Source: JAEUQQ01 sp963697285 (GTDB lineage: Bacteria > Acidobacteriota > Vicinamibacteria > Vicinamibacterales > JAFNAJ01). Taken from it: a DNA stretch of 64,000 nucleotides. Below are positions 1 to 10,005 of the stretch, piece by piece (the first letter of the stretch is position 1; each line of letters opens with the position of its first letter). The stretch covers positions 620,001-684,000 of the forward strand of contig CAVONI010000011.1 of the NCBI GenBank assembly GCA_963697285.1, written 5' to 3'. The translations under genes were made by a program, and so were the position numbers. The notes under the pieces are model-generated. The model did no database searches. It worked only from the letters and a program-made list of their open reading frames with translations, and was not told where the DNA came from.

Positions 1-2
1 AC

Positions 3-1235
3 GACGAGGCGATGTCGGCGACGGGCACCGACAACCCGTGGTTCGCGATCACGCGCGTCTCGCGTGACGTCGGGCGCGGCTCGAAGATCGCGGGGATCTA
101 CACCGAGCGCCACGACGGCGCCTCATGGAACCGCGTCGGCGGCGCTGACACGCGGCTGCTCTTCGGGGAGATCTACTCCCTTCAGGCGCAGGCCGTCGTC
201 AGCCAGACCTCGCGCTCCGGCGTCACCGAAACCGGGCCGCTGTGGGGCGTGACCGCCGCGCGCACGGGCCGGCGCTACGGCTTCACCTACCGCGTGTCGG
301 GCATCGACGAAGACTTCAGGACCGAGAGCGGGTTCATCGGTCGAGGCAACATCGCCCAGGCGCGCGCGACGAACCAGGTGACGTTCTACGGCAAGGAGAA
401 GGGCTGGTGGGAACGCGCCACCAGCGATGCCACGTTCGATTTCATCTGGCCGTACGACAGCTTCGTCGACGGCGGCAGCGCCCAGGATCGCAAGCTGCAC
501 CTGAACAACAACGTCACCCTCCGCGGAGGCTGGAACGCCGGGTTCTCGGTCCTCATCGAGTCGTTCGGCTACGACGAGCGGCTCTACGAAGACTACGCGC
601 TGATCCAGGCCACGCCGACCGGTGACGTCCTGCTGCCCTTCGTCGGCACGCCGCGCCTGCCCAACCTCGATTACGTCATCTCGTTCGACGCGCCGCAGTG
701 GAAGGGCCTGTCGGCTAACGGCATGTTCCTCTGGGGTAAGGACGAGAACTTCTTCGAGTGGGCATCGGCCGACATCATCTTCGCCGACCTGAACGTGCAG
801 TGGCGGCCGACGCAGCAGGCGCGCGTGGAACTGCGGTACCAGCTCCAGTCATTCGTGCGACGTACCGACGGTTCGGTCGTCGGCCAGCGGCAGATCCCCC
901 GTGCCCGACTCGAGTACCAGCTGACGCGGGCGATATTCCTGCGTGGCGTGATCGAGTACGACGACAACCGCCAGGACGACCTGCGCGACGATTCGCGGAC
1001 CGAGCTGCCGATCGCGATCCGCAACGCGGCGACCGGCGCATACGAGCGCGCCGTCGGCCGGCGGCGGCGCCAGGTGCGCAGCGACCTGTTGTTCTCGTAT
1101 CAGCCAACACCGGGCACGGTGTTCTTCGCAGGCTACAGCGGCATCAGCGTCGATGGCCCACAGCGCAGCCGCGGCGACCTGCGGCGCCAGCGCGACGGGT
1201 TCTTCATGAAGGTCAGCTACCTGTTCCGGCTGTAG
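3..1235 (+). CDS. DUF5916 outer-membrane beta-barrel protein, C-terminal part
   Basis: The frame is open from the left edge, so the true start lies outside the window; the ATG at 12 is probably internal. About 410 residues are visible, with alternating aromatic/polar strands and a C-terminus ending in VSYLFRL, typical of an outer-membrane barrel with a terminal hydrophobic strand. This resembles the DUF5916 domain, which in Bacteroidota and Acidobacteriota usually follows an N-terminal family-9-like carbohydrate-binding domain. Role unknown; probably surface or outer membrane. It converges on the aminotransferase gene across a tandem hairpin repeat. Confidence 0.7.
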   Translation, partial: DEAMSATGTDNPWFAITRVSRDVGRGSKIAGIYTERHDGASWNRVGGADTRLLFGEIYSLQAQAVVSQTSRSGVTETGPLWGVTAARTGRRYGFTYRVSGIDEDFRTESGFIGRGNIAQARATNQVTFYGKEKGWWERATSDATFDFIWPYDSFVDGGSAQDRKLHLNNNVTLRGGWNAGFSVLIESFGYDERLYEDYALIQATPTGDVLLPFVGTPRLPNLDYVISFDAPQWKGLSANGMFLWGKDENFFEWASADIIFADLNVQWRPTQQARVELRYQLQSFVRRTDGSVVGQRQIPRARLEYQLTRAIFLRGVIEYDDNRQDDLRDDSRTELPIAIRNAATGAYERAVGRRRRQVRSDLLFSYQPTPGTVFFAGYSGISVDGPQRSRGDLRRQRDGFFMKVSYLFRL

Positions 1236-1243
1236 ACGTGCGC

Positions 1244-1355
1244 GGGCCGCTCTGGGGAGCGGCCCCTACACCTGGCGGGCACGACGCGGGCCGCTCGGGG
1301 GAGCGGCCCCTGCACCTGGCGGGCACGGCATGGGCCGCTCTGGGGAGCGGCCCCT
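1244..1355. repeat. Tandem hairpin repeat, 44-bp period, 2.5 copies
   Basis: Units start at 1244, 1288 and 1332. Each opens with a stem GGGCCGCTC ... GAGCGGCCC, and the first two continue with a TACACCTGGCGGGCACG-like tail. The array fills the gap between two convergent stop codons and could end transcription in both directions. The same core recurs at 12425 and 50000, so it is a dispersed repeat and not only a local terminator. Confidence 0.85.
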
Positions 1356-2664
1356 ACGAGACGACGGCGCGGTCGGTGATCTCGAGAGCCTTGTCGATGA
1401 TGTCGAAGCCCTCGCGGAGTTCGGCCTCGGTGATGGTGAGCGGCGGATTGGTGTAGAACGCGTTCCACCTGACCATCGTGTAGAGCCCGTGCTCGCGGAA
1501 GAACCCCGACAACTGCTGCATCTCGGGTGACGTGCCGTTGAAGGGCGCCATCGGTTCGAGCGTTGCCTTGTTGCGAACCAACTCCACGATCCCGAACAGG
1601 CCGATGTTGCGGGTGACGCCGACCGACGGATGCTTGTCGGCAAGGGCCTGCAGCATTCCCCGCATGACCTCGCCCGTCTTCGCCGCGCGCTCGATCAGGT
1701 GGTCTTCTTCGTACACCGCGATCGTCGCCAGCGCGGCGGCGCACCCGAGGGGATGCGAGTTGTACGTGAGCCCGCCCGGAAAGACGCGGTCGCGGAAGAA
1801 CTCCGCGATGTGGTGCCGCATGCCCACGGCCCCGAGCGGCACGTAGGCGCTCGTCAGGCCCTTCGCCATGATGATCAGGTCAGGCACCACGTTCCAGTGG
1901 TCGATGGCGAACCACTTGCCCGTGCGGCCAAAGCCCGCCATCACCTCGTCGGCAACCATGAGGATGCCGTACTTGTCGCACAACGCCCTGACGCCCTGCA
2001 TGTAGCCGTCGGGCGGGACGAGGATGCCGTTGGTCCCCGTGACGGTCTCGAGGAAGAACGCGGCGATGGTGCCGGGGCCCTCGAGCTGAATGACCTCCTC
2101 GAGGTTCCGGAGTGCCGTCTCGGCGTCGTCCCATCCACGCTGGATGCCGTGATACGGGTCGAGCACGTGCACCACGCCCGAGAAGCCCGGCTCCGCGAAC
2201 CAGCGCCGCGGATCGCCCGTGAGCGTGATCGCCCCGGACGTCCCGCCGTGGTACGAGCGGTAGCGCGCGAGCAGCTTGTGGCGTCCCGTGAAGTGCCGCG
2301 CGATCTTGATCGCGTTCTCGTTCGCCTCGGCACCGCCGTTCGTGAAGAAGAACGTGTCGATGTCTCCCGGGGTGATCTCGGCGAGCTTGGCGCCGAGCCG
2401 CGCGCGCACTTCGGTCGCCATGAAGGGGTTGGCGTACGACAGCTGCGCGAGGTGCTCGCTGACGGCTTTCACGACGCGTTCGTCGCCGTGGCCGATGTTC
2501 ACGCACATCAGCTGGCTGTTGAAGTCGAGGTACCGCTTGCCGTCGGGAGAATAGAAGTACACGCCCTTCGACCGGGCCACCGGGATGGGGTCGATCTTCG
2601 ACTGGACCGACCATTCGAAGATGGTGTGGCGCTTGGTGAGGGAGACGATCTCGTCCTGGGTCAT
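1354..2664 (-). CDS. Class-III PLP aminotransferase
   Basis: The 436-residue protein is full length for class-III (omega-type) aminotransferases. Visible motifs are FTNGGAEANENAIKIAR (phosphate-binding region, about 107-123), the SYHGGT segment near 137, VADEVMAGFGRTGKW with the ring-nitrogen aspartate at about 239, and IIMAKGLTSAYVPLGAV with the PLP lysine at about 268. It should move an amino group from an amine or omega-amino acid to a keto acid such as pyruvate. The sequence is closest in style to taurine/beta-alanine:pyruvate enzymes, but the substrate cannot be fixed from sequence. The ATG at 2664 starts the homologous region. It appears monocistronic. Confidence 0.85.
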   Translation of the reverse strand: MTQDEIVSLTKRHTIFEWSVQSKIDPIPVARSKGVYFYSPDGKRYLDFNSQLMCVNIGHGDERVVKAVSEHLAQLSYANPFMATEVRARLGAKLAEITPGDIDTFFFTNGGAEANENAIKIARHFTGRHKLLARYRSYHGGTSGAITLTGDPRRWFAEPGFSGVVHVLDPYHGIQRGWDDAETALRNLEEVIQLEGPGTIAAFFLETVTGTNGILVPPDGYMQGVRALCDKYGILMVADEVMAGFGRTGKWFAIDHWNVVPDLIIMAKGLTSAYVPLGAVGMRHHIAEFFRDRVFPGGLTYNSHPLGCAAALATIAVYEEDHLIERAAKTGEVMRGMLQALADKHPSVGVTRNIGLFGIVELVRNKATLEPMAPFNGTSPEMQQLSGFFREHGLYTMVRWNAFYTNPPLTITEAELREGFDIIDKALEITDRAVVS

Positions 2665-2764
2665 GACCGGGGATGCTATTACAACTGCCCCCCCGCCGTC
2701 CGCAGGATTCCGTGTCAGCGCCGGGGCACGCGGCCCCGGCAGGCGTGCACCGTGAGACGGCGTC

Positions 2765-3802
2765 TCACGCGCCGGCGATCTTCTGGGGCGCGTCCGGCGC
2801 CCGCAGCATCCGGATGAACGTCCCGAGCAGGTCCTGGTCGAACTGCCGGGCCAGCCGCGTCCGCATCAGGTACAACGCGTCGTAGGCCCGCATCGCGTGC
2901 TGGTACGACCGGTTCGTCGTCATCGCATCGAAGCAGTCGGCGATGGCCGCGATGCGCCCGAACAGGTGCACCTGGTCGGTGGCCAGCCCGCGCGGGTAGC
3001 CCGAGCCGTCGATCTTCTCGTGGTGCTGCTTCACGGCGACCATCGCGATCGGACCCAGGGCGCCGTTTCCGCGCAGCAACCGCTCGCCGATCACCACGTG
3101 CTCGCGGACCTGCTGCAGTTCCTCGTCGTCGAGCGGCCCCGCCTTCGTGAGAATCGCCGCCGGCACCTCGCTCTTCCCCAGGTCGTGCAGCAGCGCGCCC
3201 AGCGCGAACTCGTTCACCTCGTCGCGCGGCAACCCGAGCTTGTGCGCCAGCGCCACGGCGAACACGGCCACGTTGATCGAGTGCGTGTACGTGTAGTAGT
3301 CGGTCGCCATCAGCGTCGCGAGCTGCCCCAGCGATCGCTCGCTGCGCAGCACGAAGTCGACGGTCCCCTCCGCGAGCTTCCGCGTGCGCGGAACGATCGT
3401 CGCCGCGCGGGGCTGGTCGAAGCAGTCCTTCACCACCTGCGACGACACGGTGTAGAGCAGGGTGGCCTTCTTGCCCGATGCGATCCGGGGATTGGCCAGG
3501 ACCTCCGGGAGGTGCTGCTCGAGGTACTGCTGGTACTGCGTCTGCTCCTGCGCGCGGACGTAGACCTTGTGAATGTTGTTGTCGATCAACCGCAGGCGGT
3601 GGGCGTTCGTGAACTCGCGGTGCGTGCTCCGGAAGAACAACAGCTTCCCCGCGCCCGCCGGCAGGAACAGGTTGAAGTCGAGCAGCGTGTCGCTGACGAG
3701 GCCGTCGAGATCGACCGGCAGGAACGTCTCGGTCGCCACGCGGTCGGCTTCGCCCGGCAACGGCGGGCGTTCGGCGGTGATCAGGGCGGGAGCGGTGGCC
3801 AT
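2765..3802 (-). CDS. HD-GYP domain protein, probable c-di-GMP phosphodiesterase
   Basis: The 345-residue protein has an N-terminal half of about 150 residues without a recognised domain, then an HD-GYP domain. HD motif: LLHDLGKSEVP near 205-214. GYP motif: HHEKIDGSGYPRGL near 260-273. These are the metal-binding and signature residues of c-di-GMP hydrolases that linearise the messenger. There is no receiver domain or membrane segment, so it is probably cytoplasmic; the N-terminal region may be its sensor or partner-binding part. The ATG at 3802 gives the full-length frame. Confidence 0.82.
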   Translation of the reverse strand: MATAPALITAERPPLPGEADRVATETFLPVDLDGLVSDTLLDFNLFLPAGAGKLLFFRSTHREFTNAHRLRLIDNNIHKVYVRAQEQTQYQQYLEQHLPEVLANPRIASGKKATLLYTVSSQVVKDCFDQPRAATIVPRTRKLAEGTVDFVLRSERSLGQLATLMATDYYTYTHSINVAVFAVALAHKLGLPRDEVNEFALGALLHDLGKSEVPAAILTKAGPLDDEELQQVREHVVIGERLLRGNGALGPIAMVAVKQHHEKIDGSGYPRGLATDQVHLFGRIAAIADCFDAMTTNRSYQHAMRAYDALYLMRTRLARQFDQDLLGTFIRMLRAPDAPQKIAGA

Positions 3803-3946
3803 CTGGCTGGGCGTGGGCGGCCAGGGTGGACCGCCCCACCCGGAGCAGGCAATCTCCGCGCCAGGCCATTTCCGAATCGCCGCTACGAAAGCGGCGTTCG
3901 GCCGGGCCCTCTCACGCTCGAATATCGCCGACCGATCACGGATCCG

Positions 3947-4390
3947 TCAGGACGCCCCGGCGGCGGCACGGCGCGCCAGTGTCTGCACGGCGGCGACCAT
4001 CGACATCAGGCCCATGCCCTTCCCCATCGAGATGTTCTGCCTGAAGATGCGCTCGACGATGTCGGGGGTCACCTGGGCGATCTCCTCGGGGGGGAGTCCC
4101 GAGAGGGTGGTGTCGAGGATGGCCGCCAGCGCCTTGGCCGACACGCCCGAGGGGTTCTCGACGGCGAAGTGCAGCTTCAGGCCGCCTCGCCCGTCGGGCA
4201 CCACCCAGACGTACGCGTCCGACTCGCAGTGCGGCACCTTGTGCGACTCGGGGAACGGCCGCGAGGCCACCGAGGCGGGGACCTCGCGGTACTTGTCGGC
4301 ATACCCGATCAGCAAGGTCGAGCGGTCGACCGGGTCGCTGAACATCGCGAGCATGTCGAGCAGGTCGGCGAGTGTCTGCGGCAGGGCCAT
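3947..4390 (-). CDS. SufE-like sulfur acceptor protein
   Basis: The 147-residue protein resembles SufE/CsdE, which take persulfide sulfur from a cysteine desulfurase for Fe-S cluster assembly. The cysteine lies in HKVPHCESDAYVWV (about residue 55), where SufE proteins carry their catalytic cysteine. The start chosen is the ATG at 4390; an upstream in-frame start would overlap the preceding gene. It begins 2 bp after the stop of the rhodanese gene, so the two are almost certainly co-transcribed and may form a sulfur relay. No SufS or CsdA gene is in the window. Confidence 0.75.
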   Translation of the reverse strand: MALPQTLADLLDMLAMFSDPVDRSTLLIGYADKYREVPASVASRPFPESHKVPHCESDAYVWVVPDGRGGLKLHFAVENPSGVSAKALAAILDTTLSGLPPEEIAQVTPDIVERIFRQNISMGKGMGLMSMVAAVQTLARRAAAGAS

Positions 4391-4392
4391 CG

Positions 4393-5257
4393 TCACTTCT
4401 CGATCGGCACGTTCACCAGGTTGCCCCATTCGGTCCACGAGCCGTCGTAGTTCCGCACGCGCCTGAACCCGAGCAGGTACTTCAGCGCAAACCAGGTGTG
4501 GCTGCTGCGTTCACCGATCCGGCAGTACGCAGATCGTCTCGGCCTGCGGATCGAGGTGCTTCTCGCCGACGTAGATAGCCCGCAGTTCGTCGGCCGTCTT
4601 GAACGTCCCGTCTGCGGGGTTGATCGCGCGGGCCCACGGCACGCTCTGCGCACCCGGGATGTGCCCGCCCCGCAACGCGCCCTCGTTCGGGTAGTCGGGC
4701 ATGTGCATGCGGGTGCCCGCGAACTCCTCGGGACTCCGCACGTCGACCAACTGGCCCTTCGTCTCGACGTGGGCCAGGACGTCCTCGCGGAACGCGCGGT
4801 GCGGCGCATCCTGGCGCGAGGGGGCGGTGTAGACGGTGGGGGCGAACTGCGGCGTCTCGCGCGACAGTTCCCGGCCTTCCTGCACCCACTTCACGCGTCC
4901 GCCGTCCATGATCCTGGCGTTCGTGTGGCCGAACAGCTGGAACACCCAGAACGCGTAGCACGCCCACCAGTTGTTCTTGTCGCCGTAGAACACGACGGTC
5001 GTCGCCGGCGTGGCGCCGATGCGCGACATCAGGGCCTCGAAGGCCGGCGTCGCGATGTAGTCGCGGCGCAGCTGGTCGTTCAGGTCCGACGTCCAGTCGA
5101 CATGCACGGCGCCCGGCACGTGGCCCGAGGCGTAGAGCAGCGTGTCTTCGTTCGACTCGATGAGGCGAACACCGGGGTCGGCGCGGTGCGCCTCGACCCA
5201 GTCGGTCGAGACGAGGACATCAGGATGGGCGTAGCCGCGCGAGTCGATATCGGTCAT
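4393..5257 (-). CDS. Thiosulfate/3-mercaptopyruvate sulfurtransferase (two rhodanese domains), frame broken near 4531
   Basis: Two tandem rhodanese domains span about 287 residues. The N-terminal domain contains FYGDKNNWWACYAFWVF. The active-site cysteine belongs to AYCRIGERSSHTWF in the second domain. The upstream frame stops early at CVLPDR, just where the downstream frame enters AYCRIGERS, and removing one base near 4531 joins them exactly. The ATG at 5257 is preceded by AAAGGA and followed by MTDIDSRGYAHPDVL; the longer upstream reading is not conserved-looking. It transfers sulfane sulfur to cyanide or thiol acceptors. The SufE-like gene follows 2 bp downstream. If the break is real, the gene has lost its catalytic loop. 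Confidence 0.8.
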
Positions 5258-5622
5258 GGGGACGGGTCCTTTGGAGGCGGCGGCGATCGGTGCCGTCCCG
5301 GCATGATGACACGGCTCCCGGCTTGCCGGGAGGTCGCAGGCATGGTGCGGCAAGACTGCCGGGATGTCGGCGCCGTGCGGGACTCAAATGCCGGGCCGTC
5401 GCCGATTGCCGGCGCGGCCGAGCAATAATCCACAAATCTCTACACTGACCGCTTGGCCTCGCCTATGCTTATGCGGATTGTCCGCTGTTTTCCTGGCTGG
5501 CCGGGGCCTGCCTGCGCGCAGGTGCTCCGACGGATTCGGGAGTACGGGCGTCCGCGACCGGCTGCGGCTGACGCCGTCTTGTTCCTGAATTGGAGTTGGT
5601 GGCTTTCTTCATAGGGGGGATC
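5258..5622. other. Intergenic region between divergent genes
   Basis: This 365-bp gap separates the divergent sulfurtransferase and DUF1302 genes and should hold both promoters. I see a perfect 8-bp hairpin (CTCCCGGC-TT-GCCGGGAG, 5315-5332) and several other TGCCGG-type segments, but no coding frame with support. TATGCT at 5464-5469 resembles a -10 box but has no -35 box at the right spacing. AGGGGGGA just before 5623 is a ribosome binding site. Confidence 0.5.
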
Positions 5623-7563
5623 ATGAGAGTCAGTGCGTGGATGGTGTCGAGTCGTGGGACGTCGGCCATACTCGCCTTGGCGCTCGTCTTCGTGTGCGGT
5701 CGACAGACCGTCGCGGCGACCGGCGACCAGGCAGCGCCGCCGTCACAAGAGAAGGTGACGTCGCAGCAGGAGCCTGCCGCACCGGCGGCAGCGGCACAGG
5801 CGGAGGCCACATCCGCACCGAATCCGTTCAAGTGGAGTTGGGGCAACCAGATCACCTACGGGATCGGGTTCCGCATGAAGGATCCCGACCAGCGGCTGAT
5901 CGGTCGCGCGGCCGGCGGATCGGCCTTCTCGGTCAACGGCGACGACGGCAACCAGAACTACGACACGGGCGTCTTCACGAACGCGGTGAAGATCTCGAGC
6001 GAGTTCCAGTTCAGCTACAAGAACTTCGGCGGCTTCGTCCGCGGCTTCGCGTTCTACGACATCGAGAACGAGAACGGCGACCGGGCCCGCACCCCCTTGA
6101 GTGAAGACGCCAAGAACCGCGTGGGCAGTCGAGCCGAGATCCGCGATGCCTTCGCCTACCTCCGCTTCAGTCTCGGCCCGCAGCCCGGCGAGATCCGCGC
6201 GGGCTGGCAGGTCATCAACTGGGGCGAGAGCACGTTCATCCAGGGCGGCATCAACGCCATCAATCCGTTCGACGTGTCGGTCCTGCGCGTCCCCGGGTCT
6301 GAACTCCGTGACGCCCTGCTGCCGGTCGGCGCCGTGAAGTTCAGCATCAAGCCCTCGTCCAGCACGTCGATCGAGGGCTTCTACCAGTACACCTGGGAAG
6401 AGCTGAAGGTCGACCCGGTCGGCAGCTACTTCAGCACGACCGACCTGGCAGGGGCGGGAGCCACCAAGGTGATGCTCGGCTTCGGTGCCGCGCCTGACAC
6501 GATTGCCATCGGTCAGCCCATCCCCGGCAACCCGGTTGGAGTGGCCGTGCCGGCGGCCCCGCGTCGACCGCCGGACGCCTGCAAGACGCAACTCGCGAAG
6601 CCGACCAGCAGGGACAGTATGGCGCCGCCGTTCGCGTGCTCGCGAACGGCCTCGGGGGCACCGAGTTCGGGGCGTACTTCGTGAACTACCACAGCCGGCT
6701 TCCGCTCATCATGGCCAAGACGGGCACGGCGAACGGGCTGCTCGTGTCGGGGAACTACGCCGGGTCAGCGCAGTACTACCTCGTGTATCCCGAGAACATC
6801 AAGTTGTTCGGGGGGAGCTTCAACGCGCAGTTGCCCGCGGGCATCGCGCTGCAGGGTGAGGTCTCGCATCGTTGGGATCAGCCCCTGCAGATGGACGATG
6901 TCGAGTTGCTGTACGCGGCCCTGACGCCGCTGCGCCTGCTGCCGCCCATCCCGCAGCTGGCGCCCCTGATCGGCCTCGGCAACCTCCTGGCATCGACCAA
7001 CCAGGTGGGCGCCTATGGGTTCTCGCAGGACATCACGGGCTACAAGCGCTTCAGCACGACGCAGGTCCAGGCCACCTTCACGAAGGCCTTCAGCCGGGTG
7101 CTGTGGGCCGACCAGATGGTGCTGGTGTGGGAAGGCGCGTGGAGCACGGTGCACGACCTGCCCGAGCAGAGCGAACTGCGCCTTGACGGACCCGGCACCT
7201 ACACGAGCGGCAACCCCGTCCACCAGGCCGCTGGCGTCCAGCCGGGAACCGAACCCGCGTCGGCATTCCCCACCGACGAGCGCGTGGGGCTACGTGCTGG
7301 CAGGCCGCCTGGAGTACAACAACGCGATTGGCGCCGTGAACGTGACGCCGCGCTTCTCGTTCTCCCAGGACGTCAACGGCATCTCGCCCGGCCCCGGCGG
7401 AAACTTCCTCGAGGGACGCAAGGCGTTGACCGTGGGCGCGGCGTTCCAGTACCGCATCAACTGGGAGTTCGACGTGAGCTACACGAGCTTCTACGGGGCG
7501 GACCGCTACAACCTGCTGAACGACCGCGACTTCCTCGCGGCCAACATCAAGTACTCCTTCTGA
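5623..7563 (+). CDS. DUF1302 family outer-membrane protein, frame broken near 6555 and 7277
   Basis: About 646 residues. An N-terminal signal peptide (about residues 1-36, hydrophobic LALALVFVC) is followed by a proline/alanine linker and a long beta-strand-rich region ending DFLAANIKYSF, as in outer-membrane barrels. Family marks include INPFDVSVLRVPGSELRDA and TEFGAYFVNYHSRLP. The reading changes frame twice: near 6550-6560, before RLQDATREADQQGQYG (net one base missing), and near 7277 (one extra base). The two cancel, and both flanks stay conserved. It heads an operon with DUF1329, YCF48 and MMPL genes, a recurrent set in Proteobacteria whose precise function is unsettled. The ATG at 5623 follows a strong ribosome site. 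Confidence 0.8.
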
Positions 7564-7574
7564 GGCAGATGCCC

Positions 7575-8931
7575 ATGCGCAGCATGTCACGGTACATCGC
7601 GACGCTCTCGGTCGCCACGCTGGCCCTCGTCGCCAGCCTCGCCATACCCTCGGCCCAGCAGGGCGGACTCCCGGCCACGCTGACACCGCTCGGCGGTGAG
7701 AAGGCGGGCAACGCCGCCGGCACGATCCCCGCCTGGGACGGCGGCATCACGAAACCACCGGCCGGGTACGTGGTCGGCAGGCACTACGTCGATCCGTTTG
7801 CCGCCGACAAGCCGCTCTTCACGATCACACAGCAGAACGCCGCGCAGTACGCCGGGCAGTTGTCAGAAGGCCACAAGGCCATGCTCAAGGCGTACCGGCA
7901 CGTTCAAGATGATCGTCTACCCGACGCGCCGCAGCGCGTCGGCACCGCAGCGCGTCTACGACGCCACCGCCCGCAACGTCACGCGTGCGAAGCTCACGAA
8001 CAACGGCAACGGCGTCGAAGGCGCGATCGGTGGCCCGGCGTTCCCGACGCCGAAGACGGGCGTCGAGGTGATCTGGAACCACCTGCTCCGCTACCGTGGC
8101 GACACGGCGGGGCGCTGGGTGATTCAGGCCGTGCCGACGCGCGGGGGCCAGTACACGATCATCCAGTTCGACGAGGAGACGCAGTTCGTCTATCACCTCC
8201 CGAACATGACGCCGGAGACGCTAAACAACCGCATCCTGTACTTCAAGCAGACAGTGACCGCGCCCGCGCGTCTCGCCGGCGGCATCCTGCTGGTGCACGA
8301 GACGCTCGACCAGGTGAAGAAGCCGCGCGACGCGTGGCTGTACAACCCCGGGCAGCGCCGCGTCCGCCGTGCGCCGCAGGTGGCCTACGACAACCCCGGC
8401 ACGGCGGCCGACAACATGCGCACCAGCGATCAGCTCGACATGTACAACGGCGCCCCGAACAAGTACGACTGGAAGCTGGTCGGCAAGAAGGAAATCTACA
8501 TCCCGTACAACGGCTACAAGCTGCAGGATCCCAAGCTGAAGTACAAGGACATCATCACGCCGCTGCACCTGAACCCGGAGTACGCGCGCTACGAGCTGCA
8601 TCGGGTGTGGGTGGTCGAGGCGACGCTGCGCCCCGGCGAGCGGCACACCTACAAGAAGCGCGTGTTCTATCTCGACGAGGACAGCTGGCAGACGGTCATC
8701 ATCGACCAGTACGACAACCGCGACCAGCTCTGGCGGGTGTCGGAAGGACATGCGATGAACTTCTACAACGTGCCCGCGGTGTGGACGTCGGCCGAGACGC
8801 ACACCGACCTCCAGGCCGGCCGCTACCTCGTGATGGGGCTCTACAACGAGGGGCGCGTCCACGACTTCTCGCTGAAGCGCAGCGAGGCCGACTTCACGCC
8901 TGACGCGCTGCGCCAGGAAGGCGTCCGCTAG
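7575..8931 (+). CDS. DUF1329 family periplasmic/outer-membrane protein, frame broken near 7897
   Basis: About 451 residues with a signal peptide ending near IPSAQQ. DUF1329 hallmarks are visible: LTPLGGEKAGNAAGTIPAWDG near the N-terminus, then VYDATARN, RAPQVAYDNPGTAADNMRT and LHRVWVVEATLRPG. DUF1329 proteins are predicted to have a LolA/LolB-like half-barrel fold, suggesting lipid handling in the periplasm; that is family inference. One extra base near 7897 shifts AMLKAY out of register with TFKMIVYPTRRSAS. The ATG at 7575 fits the GAGG at 7562-7565 better than the ATG at 7569. It lies 12 bp after the DUF1302 stop. Confidence 0.8.
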
Positions 8932-8940
8932 TCTCTTTCC

Positions 8941-8970
8941 GGACGGCCGGGCCTTCGTGCCCGGCCGTCC
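8941..8970 (+). terminator. Hairpin between DUF1329 and YCF48 genes
   Basis: A perfect 12-bp stem (GGACGGCCGGGC / GCCCGGCCGTCC) with a 6-nt loop lies 10 bp after the DUF1329 stop and 20 bp before the next ribosome site. There is no T-run. It may stabilise or attenuate the upstream mRNA in the operon rather than terminate it fully. Confidence 0.5.
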
Positions 8971-8991
8971 TCGCTCTGCCAGGAGGTCTCC

Positions 8992-9972
8992 GTGCCAGGT
9001 CGTGTCAACGCTGTTGGCCCCGGACTCGGTGTGCTGTCGGCCACCGCGCTGCTGATCACGCTGGCGTTGGTCGCGCAAGGCGCCGGCCAGGCCGACACCT
9101 CGTCGGCCGAGCGCGCACTGCAGGCGCGCCTCGCACCGCAATCGCTCCTCCTCGACGTGGCGGCCCGCGACGGCCGCTGGGTCGCCGTTGGCGAACGCGG
9201 ACACGTGGTCGTCTCGACCGACGCGGGCGCCTCGTGGACGCAGGGCGACGTTCCGACGCGCGCCCTGTTGACGGGCGTCGTGATGCACGACGCGAAGCTC
9301 GGGTGGGCCGTCGGGCACGACGAGGTGATCCTGCGGACCCGTGACGGTGGCGCGACCTGGGAGCGCGTGCACTACGCGCCCGACAACGAACGACCGCTGC
9401 TCGATGCCTGGTTTGCCGACGACCGGCGCGGCCTGGCGGTCGGCGCCTACGGCACGCTGCTCGCGACCGACGATGGCGGAACGACCTGGACCACGAGAAC
9501 GGTGCGCGAGGGCGACGACTTCCACCTCAACCAGATCACGAAGGCGCCGGACGGCGCCCTCTACATCGCGGCAGAGGCCGGCCACCTGTACCGGTCTGAC
9601 GACGAGGGCACGACGTGGAAGCCGCTCACGTCGCCCTACCAGGGATCGTTCTTCGGCGTCCTTCCGCTCTCCGATGGTCGCCTGCTCGCCTACGCCCTGC
9701 GTGGCAACCTCTTCACGTCGGGCGACAAGGGCACGACCTGGCAGAAGATCGAGACGTCAACAGAAGAGACACTCACCTGCGCCGTGGAGCTGAGTGGCGG
9801 CCGCTTCGTCGTCGGCGGCATGGCCGGGACGCTCCTGTGGGGCGACGGCCAGGGCGTCCGCAAGCAGGACCTGCCCGATCGCAAGGCGATCGCGGCGCTT
9901 GCGCGCGCCGACGACAAGACCCTGCTGACCTTCGGTGAGGGTGGCGTTCACCGCATCGACATCACGCGCTGA
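8992..9972 (+). CDS. YCF48/BNR-repeat exported protein
   Basis: The 326-residue protein starts with GTG at 8992 behind a perfect AGGAGG. A hydrophobic N-terminal segment (about 13-32) looks like a signal peptide or anchor. Five Asp-box/BNR-type repeats are visible (TDAGASW, RDGGATW, DDGGTTW, DDEGTTW, GDKGTTW), as in YCF48/HCF136-type beta-propellers. Plant and cyanobacterial members help assemble photosystem II; here the context is the DUF1302/DUF1329/MMPL operon, so a periplasmic assembly or scaffold role for that complex is more likely. The exact role is not known. Confidence 0.82.
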   Translation: MPGRVNAVGPGLGVLSATALLITLALVAQGAGQADTSSAERALQARLAPQSLLLDVAARDGRWVAVGERGHVVVSTDAGASWTQGDVPTRALLTGVVMHDAKLGWAVGHDEVILRTRDGGATWERVHYAPDNERPLLDAWFADDRRGLAVGAYGTLLATDDGGTTWTTRTVREGDDFHLNQITKAPDGALYIAAEAGHLYRSDDEGTTWKPLTSPYQGSFFGVLPLSDGRLLAYALRGNLFTSGDKGTTWQKIETSTEETLTCAVELSGGRFVVGGMAGTLLWGDGQGVRKQDLPDRKAIAALARADDKTLLTFGEGGVHRIDITR

Positions 9973-10005
9973 CACGAGCGTTCCAGCCTTCCGGCAGATA
10001 TCCCC

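Noticed and set aside
2752..2768. Palindrome GTGAGACGGCGTCTCAC at the end of the HD-GYP gene
   Set aside because: The loop would be a single base, it overlaps the stop codon, and no T-run follows; too weak to call a terminator.
5464..5469. TATGCT as promoter of the DUF1302 operon
   Set aside because: No -35 element at 16-18 bp upstream and no supporting context.
8992..9972. Photosystem II assembly factor
   Set aside because: The family match (YCF48) is real, but no photosynthesis gene is present and the operon context is envelope-related.
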